Below, one piece after another: positions 57,728-64,000 of a DNA stretch of 64,000 bases. Positions within the stretch are counted from its first letter, which is position 1; the number at the start of each line of letters is the position of its first letter. The stretch lies in assembly GCF_023238445.1 (NCBI RefSeq), contig NZ_CP096658.1, positions 3,162,001-3,226,000 of the forward strand, given 5' to 3'. The notes below the pieces were generated by a model. The model was not told where the DNA came from and did no database searches. It saw only the letters and a list, made by a program, of their open reading frames with translations. Made by a program: the position numbers and the translations under genes. The DNA comes from Halorussus gelatinilyticus. Its GTDB lineage: Archaea > Halobacteriota > Halobacteria > Halobacteriales > Haladaptataceae.

Positions 57728-60226
57728 CTACTCTCGTTCCGCGTAGCGTCGCTTCTCCTCCATCGCCGCGTCGTCGCCGTAGCGGTCCACCAGCGGTTCG
57801 TAGGCGTCGCCGAGCGCACGCATGCACTGGCCCGCCGAGTGGAACCCCAGTTCGTCGGCCACTCTAGGCCACGGGTGGCCCTGCAACACCTTCCGGACGA
57901 GGAGGCGCTCCTCGCGGGCCGAGAGCGAATCCGCGTCGTCGCCCGCGTCCACGAAGTACCGGAGCGCGACCCGGCGGAAGGGCCGCGGCGCGGCGTCGTA
58001 GAGCCCGGGCCCGTACGCGCTGGCCGCGACCGCCCGCCAGTCCCACGCCGAGAGGTCGAGTTCGACCCGCGCATCGACCGACCGGAGGAGTTCGCGGACC
58101 ACGTCGGGGTCGGCGTCCCGGAGCGGGTCGGCCAGCATCGAGGCGACTCGGGAGGCGAACCACGCGGCGTGGCGGTCGTGGAGGTCCGCCCCGTCCTCGC
58201 TCAGCGGGTCGAGCATGAGCGCGGAGTACTCGCCGCTAGTGTCGTTTCTGGTGGTCGAGAGCTGAACGGTCCGGTAGCCGTTCGCGCGCCAGAACCGCAG
58301 GAGGTCGGGAGTCGCGCCGTAGCCGACGCCGAGCCAGTCGAGTTCGCCCTCGAACTCCCGGCGAATCTCCCCGAGGAGCCGCGAGCCGAGACCCCGCGAC
58401 CGGACGGCGTGGTGGGTGGCGATGCGCATGACGCGCCGCCCGACCGGAATTCCGGCAGCCTCGTCGCGGAGTTGGGAGGTCAGCACGTCGGGGAGCATGT
58501 TGCCCCGCACGCGACCGCCTTCGTACATGTGTTCGCGCACGTCCGCGGGCAGACCGCCCTCGCGCGCGAGCAGGGCGACCGCGACGACGTGGTTTCGACC
58601 GGTCTCGTCGTCGGTGTGGCCGGTTCCCTCGCAGGTCTGCCCGGTCTCCTCGTCGGTTCGCCCGGTCGCACCGCCCTCCCGCACGAGCGCCCGAACCGTC
58701 AGGTTCGGCGCGTCCAGCAGTCGCGCGAGGTCGTCTGGTTCGGTCCGATAGTGGGCCAGCACGAGCAGGCCGAACACCTCCCGGAGCAGGGTCTCGTCGG
58801 CGAGCAGGTCCTCGGCCGAGAGGGTGCGATAGGCGACCGACTCGGGGTCCGCGTCGGCGACCGCCGCGTCCACGGGCGGCCGGGCGTCGAGCAGGAGCGC
58901 GCGGAAGGCCCAGACCTCCACGGGGTCGCCCGCGGCGTAGCGGATGGGGTCGGCGAGACTCGCCTCCACGACCTCGTGGTCGCTCTCGGCGAGGCGGTCG
59001 CGGAATCGGACCGAGAACCCCCGGCCCGCGCCCTCGTAGCCGTGAATCGTCGTCGTGAACGCGACCTTTGAGGCGGCCAAGAAGCGTTCGAGCAGTCGGA
59101 CCGAGAGCGCGGCCGCCTCGTCCACGAACACGGCGTCCGGGGAACGGGAGGCGTCCGGGGTAGTCGGCGATTCCGGCGTGCCGGAATCGCCGGCTAGCGA
59201 ATTCGCGGCCTCGGTCGGGGGCGCGAACCGGACTCGGCCGCCGCTCGGGCGGTCGGCGTCTTCGCGCTCGCCCGACTCGCCCACGACTCGAACCTCGCGC
59301 GGCGGGTCGCGGTCGGTCTCGATTTCGACCCCGAGCGTCTCGAGCAGCGCGGCCGCGCGGACGAACACCTCCCGACAGCTCCGGTACTCCGGGGCCGTGA
59401 CCAGCACGTCCGCGCCCTCGGCCGCCAGACTCCCGGCCGCGATGCCCGCCGCGCTGGACTTGCCGCGGCCGCGGTCGGCCTCCACGACGACCGCGGTCTG
59501 CTCCGGGTCGGCGCGCTGGTCGCCGGGGTCGCCTCCCGCGCCACCGTCTCGAAGCGCCTCCAACTCCCGAACCACGTTCATCTGGTCGCCGGTGAGACAG
59601 GCGTCGTAGGCCGCGTCGGGGAAGTCGCGGTCGGCGGGCGGGTCGCCCCGTCCGTCGTCCGCGGTCGCGAGCCTCGGCGCGGGGTGGGTCAGTCCGTCGC
59701 GCTCGACACGGACGCCGAGTTCGGCGTCCACCCCGGTCCCGTGGTCGGTCACTTCGACCACCGCGATACCGGGGTGGTCGCGCAGGGTCTCGGCGAAGCG
59801 CCGCCGGAAGTTGCCCGTCACGTCCGCCACCTCGTCGGGCGGAACCGCCAGCGTCCGGTCGAAGTCGGTCCGCTGGTCGGGCCACGAGTCAAGTGACGGC
59901 GCGAGCAGGACGAGCAGGCCGCCGCCGTCCACCGCGCCCACGACCCGGCCGAGCGCGTTCGGCCGAAAGTCGGCGTGCGCGTCGAACACCACGCAGTCGC
60001 GGGTGGTCCCGAGCAGGCGGTCGGCGCGTTCGGGGCCGACCCGCTCGCATCCGAGACTGCCCGTGCCGACAAGCGTCGTCGCCTCGCGGTCGATTCCGGC
60101 CGCGTCGAGCGCGGCGTCCGCGGCCGCGTAGCAGGCGTCGCGGTCGCCCGTGAGGACGAGCAGTCGGCGTTCGTCGGTCGCGCGGGCCTCCTCGCGGAGC
60201 GCGGCGGCGACCGATTCGAGAGTCAT
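57728..60226 (-). CDS. tmcA: tRNA(Met) cytidine acetyltransferase TmcA
   Basis: An 832-residue enzyme that makes N4-acetylcytidine in RNA. The N-terminal DUF1726-like part (LLVLTGDRDACYAAADAAL) is followed by a RecD-like helicase domain with Walker A EADRGRGKSSAAG at about residues 245-257. The GNAT domain near 600 (MRIATHHAVRSRGLGSRLLGEI) binds acetyl-CoA. The C-terminal tRNA-binding part ends with VADELGFHSAGQCMRALGDAY. The length is near the family norm, with halophilic insertions (GATGRTDEETGQTCEG). The ATG at 60226 is chosen because the 59 codons open upstream are not family-like. Confidence 0.93.
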   Translation of the reverse strand: MTLESVAAALREEARATDERRLLVLTGDRDACYAAADAALDAAGIDREATTLVGTGSLGCERVGPERADRLLGTTRDCVVFDAHADFRPNALGRVVGAVDGGGLLVLLAPSLDSWPDQRTDFDRTLAVPPDEVADVTGNFRRRFAETLRDHPGIAVVEVTDHGTGVDAELGVRVERDGLTHPAPRLATADDGRGDPPADRDFPDAAYDACLTGDQMNVVRELEALRDGGAGGDPGDQRADPEQTAVVVEADRGRGKSSAAGIAAGSLAAEGADVLVTAPEYRSCREVFVRAAALLETLGVEIETDRDPPREVRVVGESGEREDADRPSGGRVRFAPPTEAANSLAGDSGTPESPTTPDASRSPDAVFVDEAAALSVRLLERFLAASKVAFTTTIHGYEGAGRGFSVRFRDRLAESDHEVVEASLADPIRYAAGDPVEVWAFRALLLDARPPVDAAVADADPESVAYRTLSAEDLLADETLLREVFGLLVLAHYRTEPDDLARLLDAPNLTVRALVREGGATGRTDEETGQTCEGTGHTDDETGRNHVVAVALLAREGGLPADVREHMYEGGRVRGNMLPDVLTSQLRDEAAGIPVGRRVMRIATHHAVRSRGLGSRLLGEIRREFEGELDWLGVGYGATPDLLRFWRANGYRTVQLSTTRNDTSGEYSALMLDPLSEDGADLHDRHAAWFASRVASMLADPLRDADPDVVRELLRSVDARVELDLSAWDWRAVAASAYGPGLYDAAPRPFRRVALRYFVDAGDDADSLSAREERLLVRKVLQGHPWPRVADELGFHSAGQCMRALGDAYEPLVDRYGDDAAMEEKRRYAERE

Positions 60227-60337
60227 GTCCGAGCGTTGGCGCGAGTCGGGTAAGGGAATTTCGCACCGCGCTCCGACCGCCGTCTGCTCGGAGTTGCGTG
60301 TGTTCGTTTCGCACGCCGTCGCCGCATTTGAAAGCGC

Positions 60338-60343
60338 TTTTAA
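60338..60343 (+). promoter_or_regulatory. promoter (TATA box) of the ribosomal operon
   Basis: TTTTAA is preceded by GAAAGCGC, a BRE-like stretch. It predicts transcription start near 60367, which leaves a leader of about 90 bases before the rpl7ae ATG. That is unusually long for a haloarchaeal mRNA. Confidence 0.5.
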
Positions 60344-60379
60344 GGGGTGACGAACTACGCAAGGATACGACCTGCGCGC

Positions 60380-60432
60380 GGTTGATGATGCTCCTAGCCG
60401 CACAGGATACGCCCGGCAGGGGAGCCTGAGCC
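60380..60432 (+). promoter_or_regulatory. possible kink-turn / box C/D-like motif in the rpl7ae leader
   Basis: GGT (60380-60382), TGATGAT (60383-60389, a C-box-like element), GCTCC (60390-60394), a loop, then GGAGC (60421-60425), CTGA (60426-60429, a D-box-like element) and GCC (60430-60432). The two stems and facing UGAUGA/CUGA elements are what L7Ae binds in C/D RNAs and kink-turns. Their place in the leader of the L7Ae gene itself suggests feedback control; this is an inference from pairing seen by eye. Confidence 0.4.
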
Positions 60433-60441
60433 GACGTGCAG

Positions 60442-60449
60442 GGAGGTGA
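60442..60449 (+). promoter_or_regulatory. strong Shine-Dalgarno site of rpl7ae
   Basis: GGAGGTGA lies seven bases before the ATG at 60457, one of very few canonical ribosome sites in the window. It confirms a leadered transcript and the start codon. Confidence 0.75.
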
Positions 60450-60456
60450 ACAACCT

Positions 60457-60819
60457 ATGCCAGTGTACGTAAACTTCGACGTCCCAGCCGACCTCCAAGA
60501 CCGCGCCGTCGAGGCGCTCGAGGTCGCACGAGACACCGGAACCGTCAAGAAAGGAACCAACGAGACGACCAAGGCGGTCGAGCGCGGTAACGCCGACCTC
60601 GTCTACATCGCCGAAGACGTCCAGCCGGAGGAGATCGTCATGCACCTGCCGGAACTCGCCGACGAGAAGGGCATCCCCTTCATCTTCGTCGAGACGCAGG
60701 ACGACATCGGTCACGCCGCCGGACTCGAAGTCGGGAGCGCCGCCGCGGCGGTCACCGACGCCGGCGAGGCCGAAGACGACGTCGAGGACATCGCCGACAA
60801 GGTCGAGGAACTTCGCTGA
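60457..60819 (+). CDS. rpl7ae: ribosomal protein L7Ae
   Basis: A 120-residue RNA-binding protein that recognises kink-turns in 23S rRNA, box C/D and H/ACA guide RNAs and RNase [26 protein letters not shown] and [27 protein letters not shown] are the conserved L7Ae/L30e blocks. It heads an operon with rps28e (12 bases later), rpl24e and ndk, the usual archaeal order. Its own leader may contain an L7Ae-type site. Confidence 0.97.
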   Translation: MPVYVNFDVPADLQDRAVEALEVARDTGTVKKGTNETTKAVERGNADLVYIAEDVQPEEIVMHLPELADEKGIPFIFVETQDDIGHAAGLEVGSAAAAVTDAGEAEDDVEDIADKVEELR

Positions 60820-60831
60820 GGTGGTTGAGTC

Positions 60832-61059
60832 ATGAGCGCAGAGGAATCCGAAGAAGAAGGCTCCACGCCCGCCGAAGTGATAGAGATCGTCGGCAAGACG
60901 GGGATGCACGGCGAGGCCATGCAGGTCAAGTGCCGCATCCGAGAGGGCGAGAATCAGGGCCGCATCATCACGCGGAACTGCCTCGGCCCCGTCCGCGAGG
61001 GCGACGTCTTGCAACTGCGCGAGACCGCACGCGAAGCCGACTCCATCGGAGGTCAGTAA
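60832..61059 (+). CDS. rps28e: ribosomal protein S28e
   Basis: A 75-residue small-subunit protein. [25 protein letters not shown] and [20 protein letters not shown] form the S28e OB-like fold, ending in [14 protein letters not shown]. An acidic N-terminal extension ([10 protein letters not shown]) is the halophilic addition. It is in the rpl7ae operon, with a GAGGTGG ribosome site upstream. Confidence 0.97.
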   Translation: MSAEESEEEGSTPAEVIEIVGKTGMHGEAMQVKCRIREGENQGRIITRNCLGPVREGDVLQLRETAREADSIGGQ

Positions 61060-61062
61060 CCA

Positions 61063-61257
61063 ATGCCCCAATCCCGAGTCTGTGACTTCTGTGGCGACGA
61101 CATCGAGCCCGGCACGGGCACGATGTTCGTCCGCACGGACGGCAGTACGGTCCACTTCTGCTCGGCGAAGTGCGAGAAGAACGCCGACCTCGGCCGCGAA
61201 CCCCGCGACCTCGAATGGACCGAGGACGGCAACGCCGCAGAGGGGACCGAAGAATGA
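61063..61257 (+). CDS. rpl24e: ribosomal protein L24e
   Basis: A 64-residue large-subunit protein. A zinc site is formed by CDFCGDDI and [14 protein letters not shown] (CX2C...CX3C), with the L24e core [16 protein letters not shown]. An acidic tail ([11 protein letters not shown]) follows. It starts three bases after the rps28e stop; its TGA overlaps the ndk ATG. Confidence 0.97.
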   Translation: MPQSRVCDFCGDDIEPGTGTMFVRTDGSTVHFCSAKCEKNADLGREPRDLEWTEDGNAAEGTEE

Positions 61258-61721
61258 GCGACGAGACCGAACGCACCTTCGTGATGGTCAAGCCCGACGG
61301 GGTCCAGCGCGGCCTCATCGGGGAGATCGTCTCCCGATTCGAGGAGCGCGGCCTGAAGATGGTCGCCGGGAAGTTCATGCAGATGAGCGAGGACCTCGCT
61401 CACGAACACTACGGCGAGCACGAGGGCAAGCCGTTCTTCGAGGGTCTCGTGGATTTCATCACGTCCGGTCCCGTCTTCGCCATGGTCTGGGAAGGCCAGG
61501 ACGCGACCCGACAGGTCCGCAAGATGATGGGCGAAACCGACCCGGCCGAGTCCGCGCCCGGCACCATCCGCGGCGACTACGGTCTCGACCTCGGTCGCAA
61601 CGTCATCCACGGCTCCGACCACGAGGACGAAGGCGCGAACGAGCGCGAAATCGACCTGTTCTTCGACGAGGAGGAACTGGTCGATTACGAGCGCATCGAC
61701 GAGACGTGGCTGTACGAGTAA
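61254..61721 (+). CDS. ndk: nucleoside diphosphate kinase
   Basis: A 155-residue enzyme exchanging the gamma-phosphate between nucleoside di- and triphosphates. [18 protein letters not shown] is the family start. The catalytic His119 lies in RNVIHGSD, and [10 protein letters not shown] precedes it. The start overlaps rpl24e by ATGA, so translation is coupled. The last gene of the ribosomal operon, as in many archaea. Confidence 0.97.
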   Translation: MSDETERTFVMVKPDGVQRGLIGEIVSRFEERGLKMVAGKFMQMSEDLAHEHYGEHEGKPFFEGLVDFITSGPVFAMVWEGQDATRQVRKMMGETDPAESAPGTIRGDYGLDLGRNVIHGSDHEDEGANEREIDLFFDEEELVDYERIDETWLYE

Positions 61722-61870
61722 CGACGTAACGCGGCCCGTTCGGTTCGTTTTCTTTCGTTACTTCTCCGACTCCGAAGTGGCGACGCCGGCGTCTCCGGCG
61801 CGAGTAGTCCGGGTCTCGACGACGCCGACTAGCCGCCAGTCCCTTTTCCGTCCGGAACGAACCACCCGAC

Positions 61871-62524
61871 GTGCAGATAACTGCCCACCGAGGGTTCGGC
61901 GACCAGCATCCCGAGAACACCGTCTGTGCCGCCCGGCGTGCCTCGCGGTTCGCCGACGCGGTGGAAATCGACGTCCAGCGGTGCGGGACGGGCGAACTCG
62001 TCGTCTCCCACTGGAACGAGGTCGAACTCGTCACGGACGGCCACGGCGAGGTCGGCGACCTGTCGGCGACCGAACTCGCCGACCTCCACGTCGAGGACTC
62101 GGACTGCGGTATCCCCTTGCTGACCGAGGTGCTGGCCGCGGTGCCGTCGGACGTGGACCTCAATATCGAAATCAAGGAGACCGGCGTGGTCGCGGACCTG
62201 CTCGCCGCGCTGGAGGGCGTCGAAAACGACGTGGTGATCTCCTCGCTTCACCCCGACCCGCTCTGGCGCACCCGGATGTTGGACGAGGAGATGCCGCTGG
62301 CGTTCAACTTCGACGTGCGTCCCGAGGCCAACTTCGAGACCGCCGCGACGCTCGACTGCGAGTACGCCAACCCCCACTGGACGCTCTGTTTCGCCACCGA
62401 CGTCGTGGAGCGCGCCCACGACGCCGGTATGGAGGTCCACGCGTGGCCGGTCGGGTCGCAGGCGCTCGCGTGGGCGCTCGTGCGCCGCGGCGTGGACGGG
62501 CTGATTCTGACGAAACCGCTCTGA
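61871..62524 (+). CDS. glycerophosphodiester phosphodiesterase
   Basis: A 217-residue TIM-barrel enzyme from a GTG start. The conserved blocks are ITAHRGFGDQHPENTV, VEIDVQRCGTGELVVSHW and LNIEIKETG, giving the two His and acidic metal ligands. The barrel ends MEVHAWPVGS then GVDGLILTKPL. It would release glycerol phosphate from glycerophosphodiesters, perhaps from lipid turnover. No signal peptide is present. Confidence 0.92.
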   Translation: MQITAHRGFGDQHPENTVCAARRASRFADAVEIDVQRCGTGELVVSHWNEVELVTDGHGEVGDLSATELADLHVEDSDCGIPLLTEVLAAVPSDVDLNIEIKETGVVADLLAALEGVENDVVISSLHPDPLWRTRMLDEEMPLAFNFDVRPEANFETAATLDCEYANPHWTLCFATDVVERAHDAGMEVHAWPVGSQALAWALVRRGVDGLILTKPL

Positions 62525-62849
62525 ACCGAGAAGACAGTTTAGAACGCTCCTGCCGACTCGATATCGAGTCACTTTCTCGTGAGAACGACCGACGAGACCA
62601 CCCGAAAGACCGTGTAGAAAGCCCCCACGCGCTCGCGTAACCGCGAGCGCGCGGCCCCTTTCAGTCCACCCAGACAGTGGTCTGTGGCGGGTAGCGTTCG
62701 CTGGTGGTCTGCGTCATCGAGCGCCTCCGTGCCGAGTGGTCGGCTACTGCCCTCTACACGTTCGATTTCGAAGCTTCGGACCGCAACAACGCCCAACAAC
62801 TCACGTCGCGTGGAACAGCGATTTTATGTGCGAACCGCCACACCCCGGT
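62525..62849. repeat. gene-free gap with a 10-bp palindrome and degenerate repeat-like sequence
   Basis: No gene is supported here. At 62628-62651 CGCGCTCGCG and its exact reverse complement face each other across TAAC, 100 bases after the phosphodiesterase stop. On the minus strand, GGGGCTTTCTACACGGTCTTTC (split here: GGGGCTTTCTACAC, then GGTCTTTC) resembles GGAGCTTTCTACCGC in the tpiA-aMBF1 gap (about 37232-37246). Both follow a G(G/A)TGACGCA stretch by about 75-90 bases. It may be a degenerate dispersed repeat. Confidence 0.45.
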
Positions 62850-64000
62850 ATGGATATCGATACCACGCGGCGCGCGCTCGTCGCCGCCATCGTCGGTGGC
62901 GGCGCGGTCGGCGGGTCGCTCTCGCCCGTCAGGGGGTATCTCGACAGGTTCGCGCCCTTCTCCGGGTCGGCGTGGCGGGACGCGACCGACCGGACGAACC
63001 GGCGCGTCGAGAGTCCCTACGGCCCGGCCACGGTGCGCTACGACGACTACGGGACCGCGCACGTCGAAACCGGGGACGGTGGCTCCTCGGGCGAGAAGGC
63101 CCTCTACTTCGCGGTCGGCTACGCGCAGGCCGCCGACCGACTCTTCCAGATGGACCTCCAGCGCCGGGTCATGCGCGGGGACCTCTCGGAAGTGGTCGGC
63201 GAGCGCGCGCTCGACTCCGACGAGTTCCACGTGAAGATGGACTTCGTGGGCGGCGCGGAAGCGAACCTCGAACTGCTCGACGGGACCCCGACCGGCGAGG
63301 CGGTCGAAGCGTTCGCCGAGGGCGTCAACGCCTGCCGCGAGCGGGAGGCCCTGCCGCTCGAATTCGGCCTGCTGGACTACGAACCCGACCCGTGGACTCC
63401 GACCGACACGATGCTGATGGAACAGCAGATTTCGTGGGGACTGACCGGGAGTTTCTGGACCCTCCGGCGCGAGCGACTGGCCCGGAAACTGAGCGAGGAC
63501 GCCGTAGACGAACTCTACCCCTTCCGAATGGACCACGACTCGCCCATCGTCAGGTCGGACTCTGACGGTGCGAACGACGGCGGAACCGACGCCGCGCAGA
63601 CCCGCGAGTCTCGCCGGACGGTCACGCCGTCGGGCGAATTCGAGGGCGGCGACCTCCTCGACTGGCTCTCGGCGTTCGAGTCGCCGCCCGGTGTCGGGTC
63701 GAACAGTTGGGTCGTCTCGGGCGGCCAGACCGCCAGCGGGTCGCCCATCGTCGCCAACGACCCGCACCTCTCGCTGATGGCACCGCCGGTCTGGTACGAG
63801 ATGAACCTCCGGACCGACGACGTGAGCGTCCGAGGCGTGACGTTTCCGGGCGTCCCGTTCGTCGTCATCGGTGAGAACGACTCGGGCGCGTGGGGGTTCA
63901 CCAACAGCGGGGCCGACGTCATCGACTTCTACAGCTACGAGACCGACGAGTCGGGCGACCGGTACCGCTACGAGGGCGAGTGGCGCGAGTTCGAGACCGA
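62850..64000 (+). CDS. penicillin acylase-family (Ntn hydrolase) protein, partial
   Basis: The first 383 codons; the gene runs off the right edge. An N-terminal hydrophobic segment (RRALVAAIVGGGAVGG) predicts a membrane anchor or export signal. ESPYGPATVRYDDYGTAHV and ALYFAVGYAQAADRLFQMDL belong to the alpha chain. GVGSNSWVVSGGQTASGSPIVANDPHL marks the beta-chain start, where the Ser after Gly (about residue 284) would be the nucleophile after self-cleavage. VPFVVIGENDSGAWGFTNSGAD follows. Such enzymes hydrolyse amides, including acyl-homoserine lactones in some species; the substrate here is unknown. Confidence 0.9.
   Translation, partial: MDIDTTRRALVAAIVGGGAVGGSLSPVRGYLDRFAPFSGSAWRDATDRTNRRVESPYGPATVRYDDYGTAHVETGDGGSSGEKALYFAVGYAQAADRLFQMDLQRRVMRGDLSEVVGERALDSDEFHVKMDFVGGAEANLELLDGTPTGEAVEAFAEGVNACREREALPLEFGLLDYEPDPWTPTDTMLMEQQISWGLTGSFWTLRRERLARKLSEDAVDELYPFRMDHDSPIVRSDSDGANDGGTDAAQTRESRRTVTPSGEFEGGDLLDWLSAFESPPGVGSNSWVVSGGQTASGSPIVANDPHLSLMAPPVWYEMNLRTDDVSVRGVTFPGVPFVVIGENDSGAWGFTNSGADVIDFYSYETDESGDRYRYEGEWREFET

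Noticed and set aside
1-64000. CRISPR arrays, rRNA genes, complete insertion sequences or integrases
   Set aside because: I saw no regularly spaced repeats of CRISPR size, no rRNA sequence, and no transposase or integrase frame in either strand.

Overview
The window is a 64 kb stretch of chromosome from a halophilic archaeon (class Halobacteria). The evidence is very high GC with GC-rich third positions, strongly acidic proteins, few Shine-Dalgarno sites and many apparently leaderless starts, archaeal ribosomal proteins (L7Ae, S28e, L24e), TmcA, aMBF1, HalOD1 and HTH_10/BAT regulators, Tat lipoproteins, a PGF-CTERM surface protein, and a tRNA-Trp split by a roughly 100-nt intron. The genus cannot be fixed from this sequence.

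Layout. 0-12 kb: partial FMN-dependent 2-hydroxy acid oxidase, MOT1-type permease, signal peptidase, an exported protein with no normal start codon, an F420-type oxidoreductase, a methylmalonyl-CoA epimerase-like protein, a quinone oxidoreductase, regulators, then a pterin/folate group (mptE, dihydropteroate synthase, a TrpG/PabA-type amidotransferase). 12-20 kb: PRC-barrel protein, a gene-poor repeat-bearing gap, a TrkA-N/DHH protein, tRNA-Lys, small kinase and GNAT genes, IMP dehydrogenase, DUF5794/DUF5795-type genes and intron-containing tRNA-Trp. 20-28 kb is the accessory part: a decayed surface-protein gene 40 bp from tRNA-Trp, a PGF-CTERM surface protein, a metalloprotease-like lipoprotein, and a class II lanthipeptide locus made of a LanM synthetase and a 49-codon precursor gene just downstream, followed by a convergent Tat lipoprotein.

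28-46 kb: Y-family polymerase, HerA-like ATPase, ion channel, S9 peptidase, triosephosphate isomerase, aMBF1, an overlapping hisC / adenylate-kinase-like / CDP-alcohol transferase operon, a Gln/His/Gly-rich repeat protein and a NuoCD gene standing alone. 46-64 kb: DUF4349 lipoprotein, RNase J, prenyl diphosphate synthase, two regulators, glutamyl-tRNA synthetase, membrane and PQQ-propeller lipoproteins, HalOD1 protein, tmcA, the rpl7ae-rps28e-rpl24e-ndk operon, a glycerophosphodiesterase and the start of a penicillin acylase-family gene.

The most notable system is the lanthipeptide locus (23.5-27.2 kb). The LanM keeps all dehydratase residues and carries a three-Cys (CCG-type) zinc site in its cyclase domain. 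The short precursor core, CGFTCSPFSTF, resembles the first part of the cinnamycin core. No dedicated transporter or protease lies next to it. Other points worth checking are a possible kink-turn in the rpl7ae leader, an ATA in place of the start codon at 2949, a stop-plus-frameshift pseudogene beside tRNA-Trp, a receiver domain with Glu in place of the phospho-acceptor Asp, and several long hairpins in gene-free gaps.
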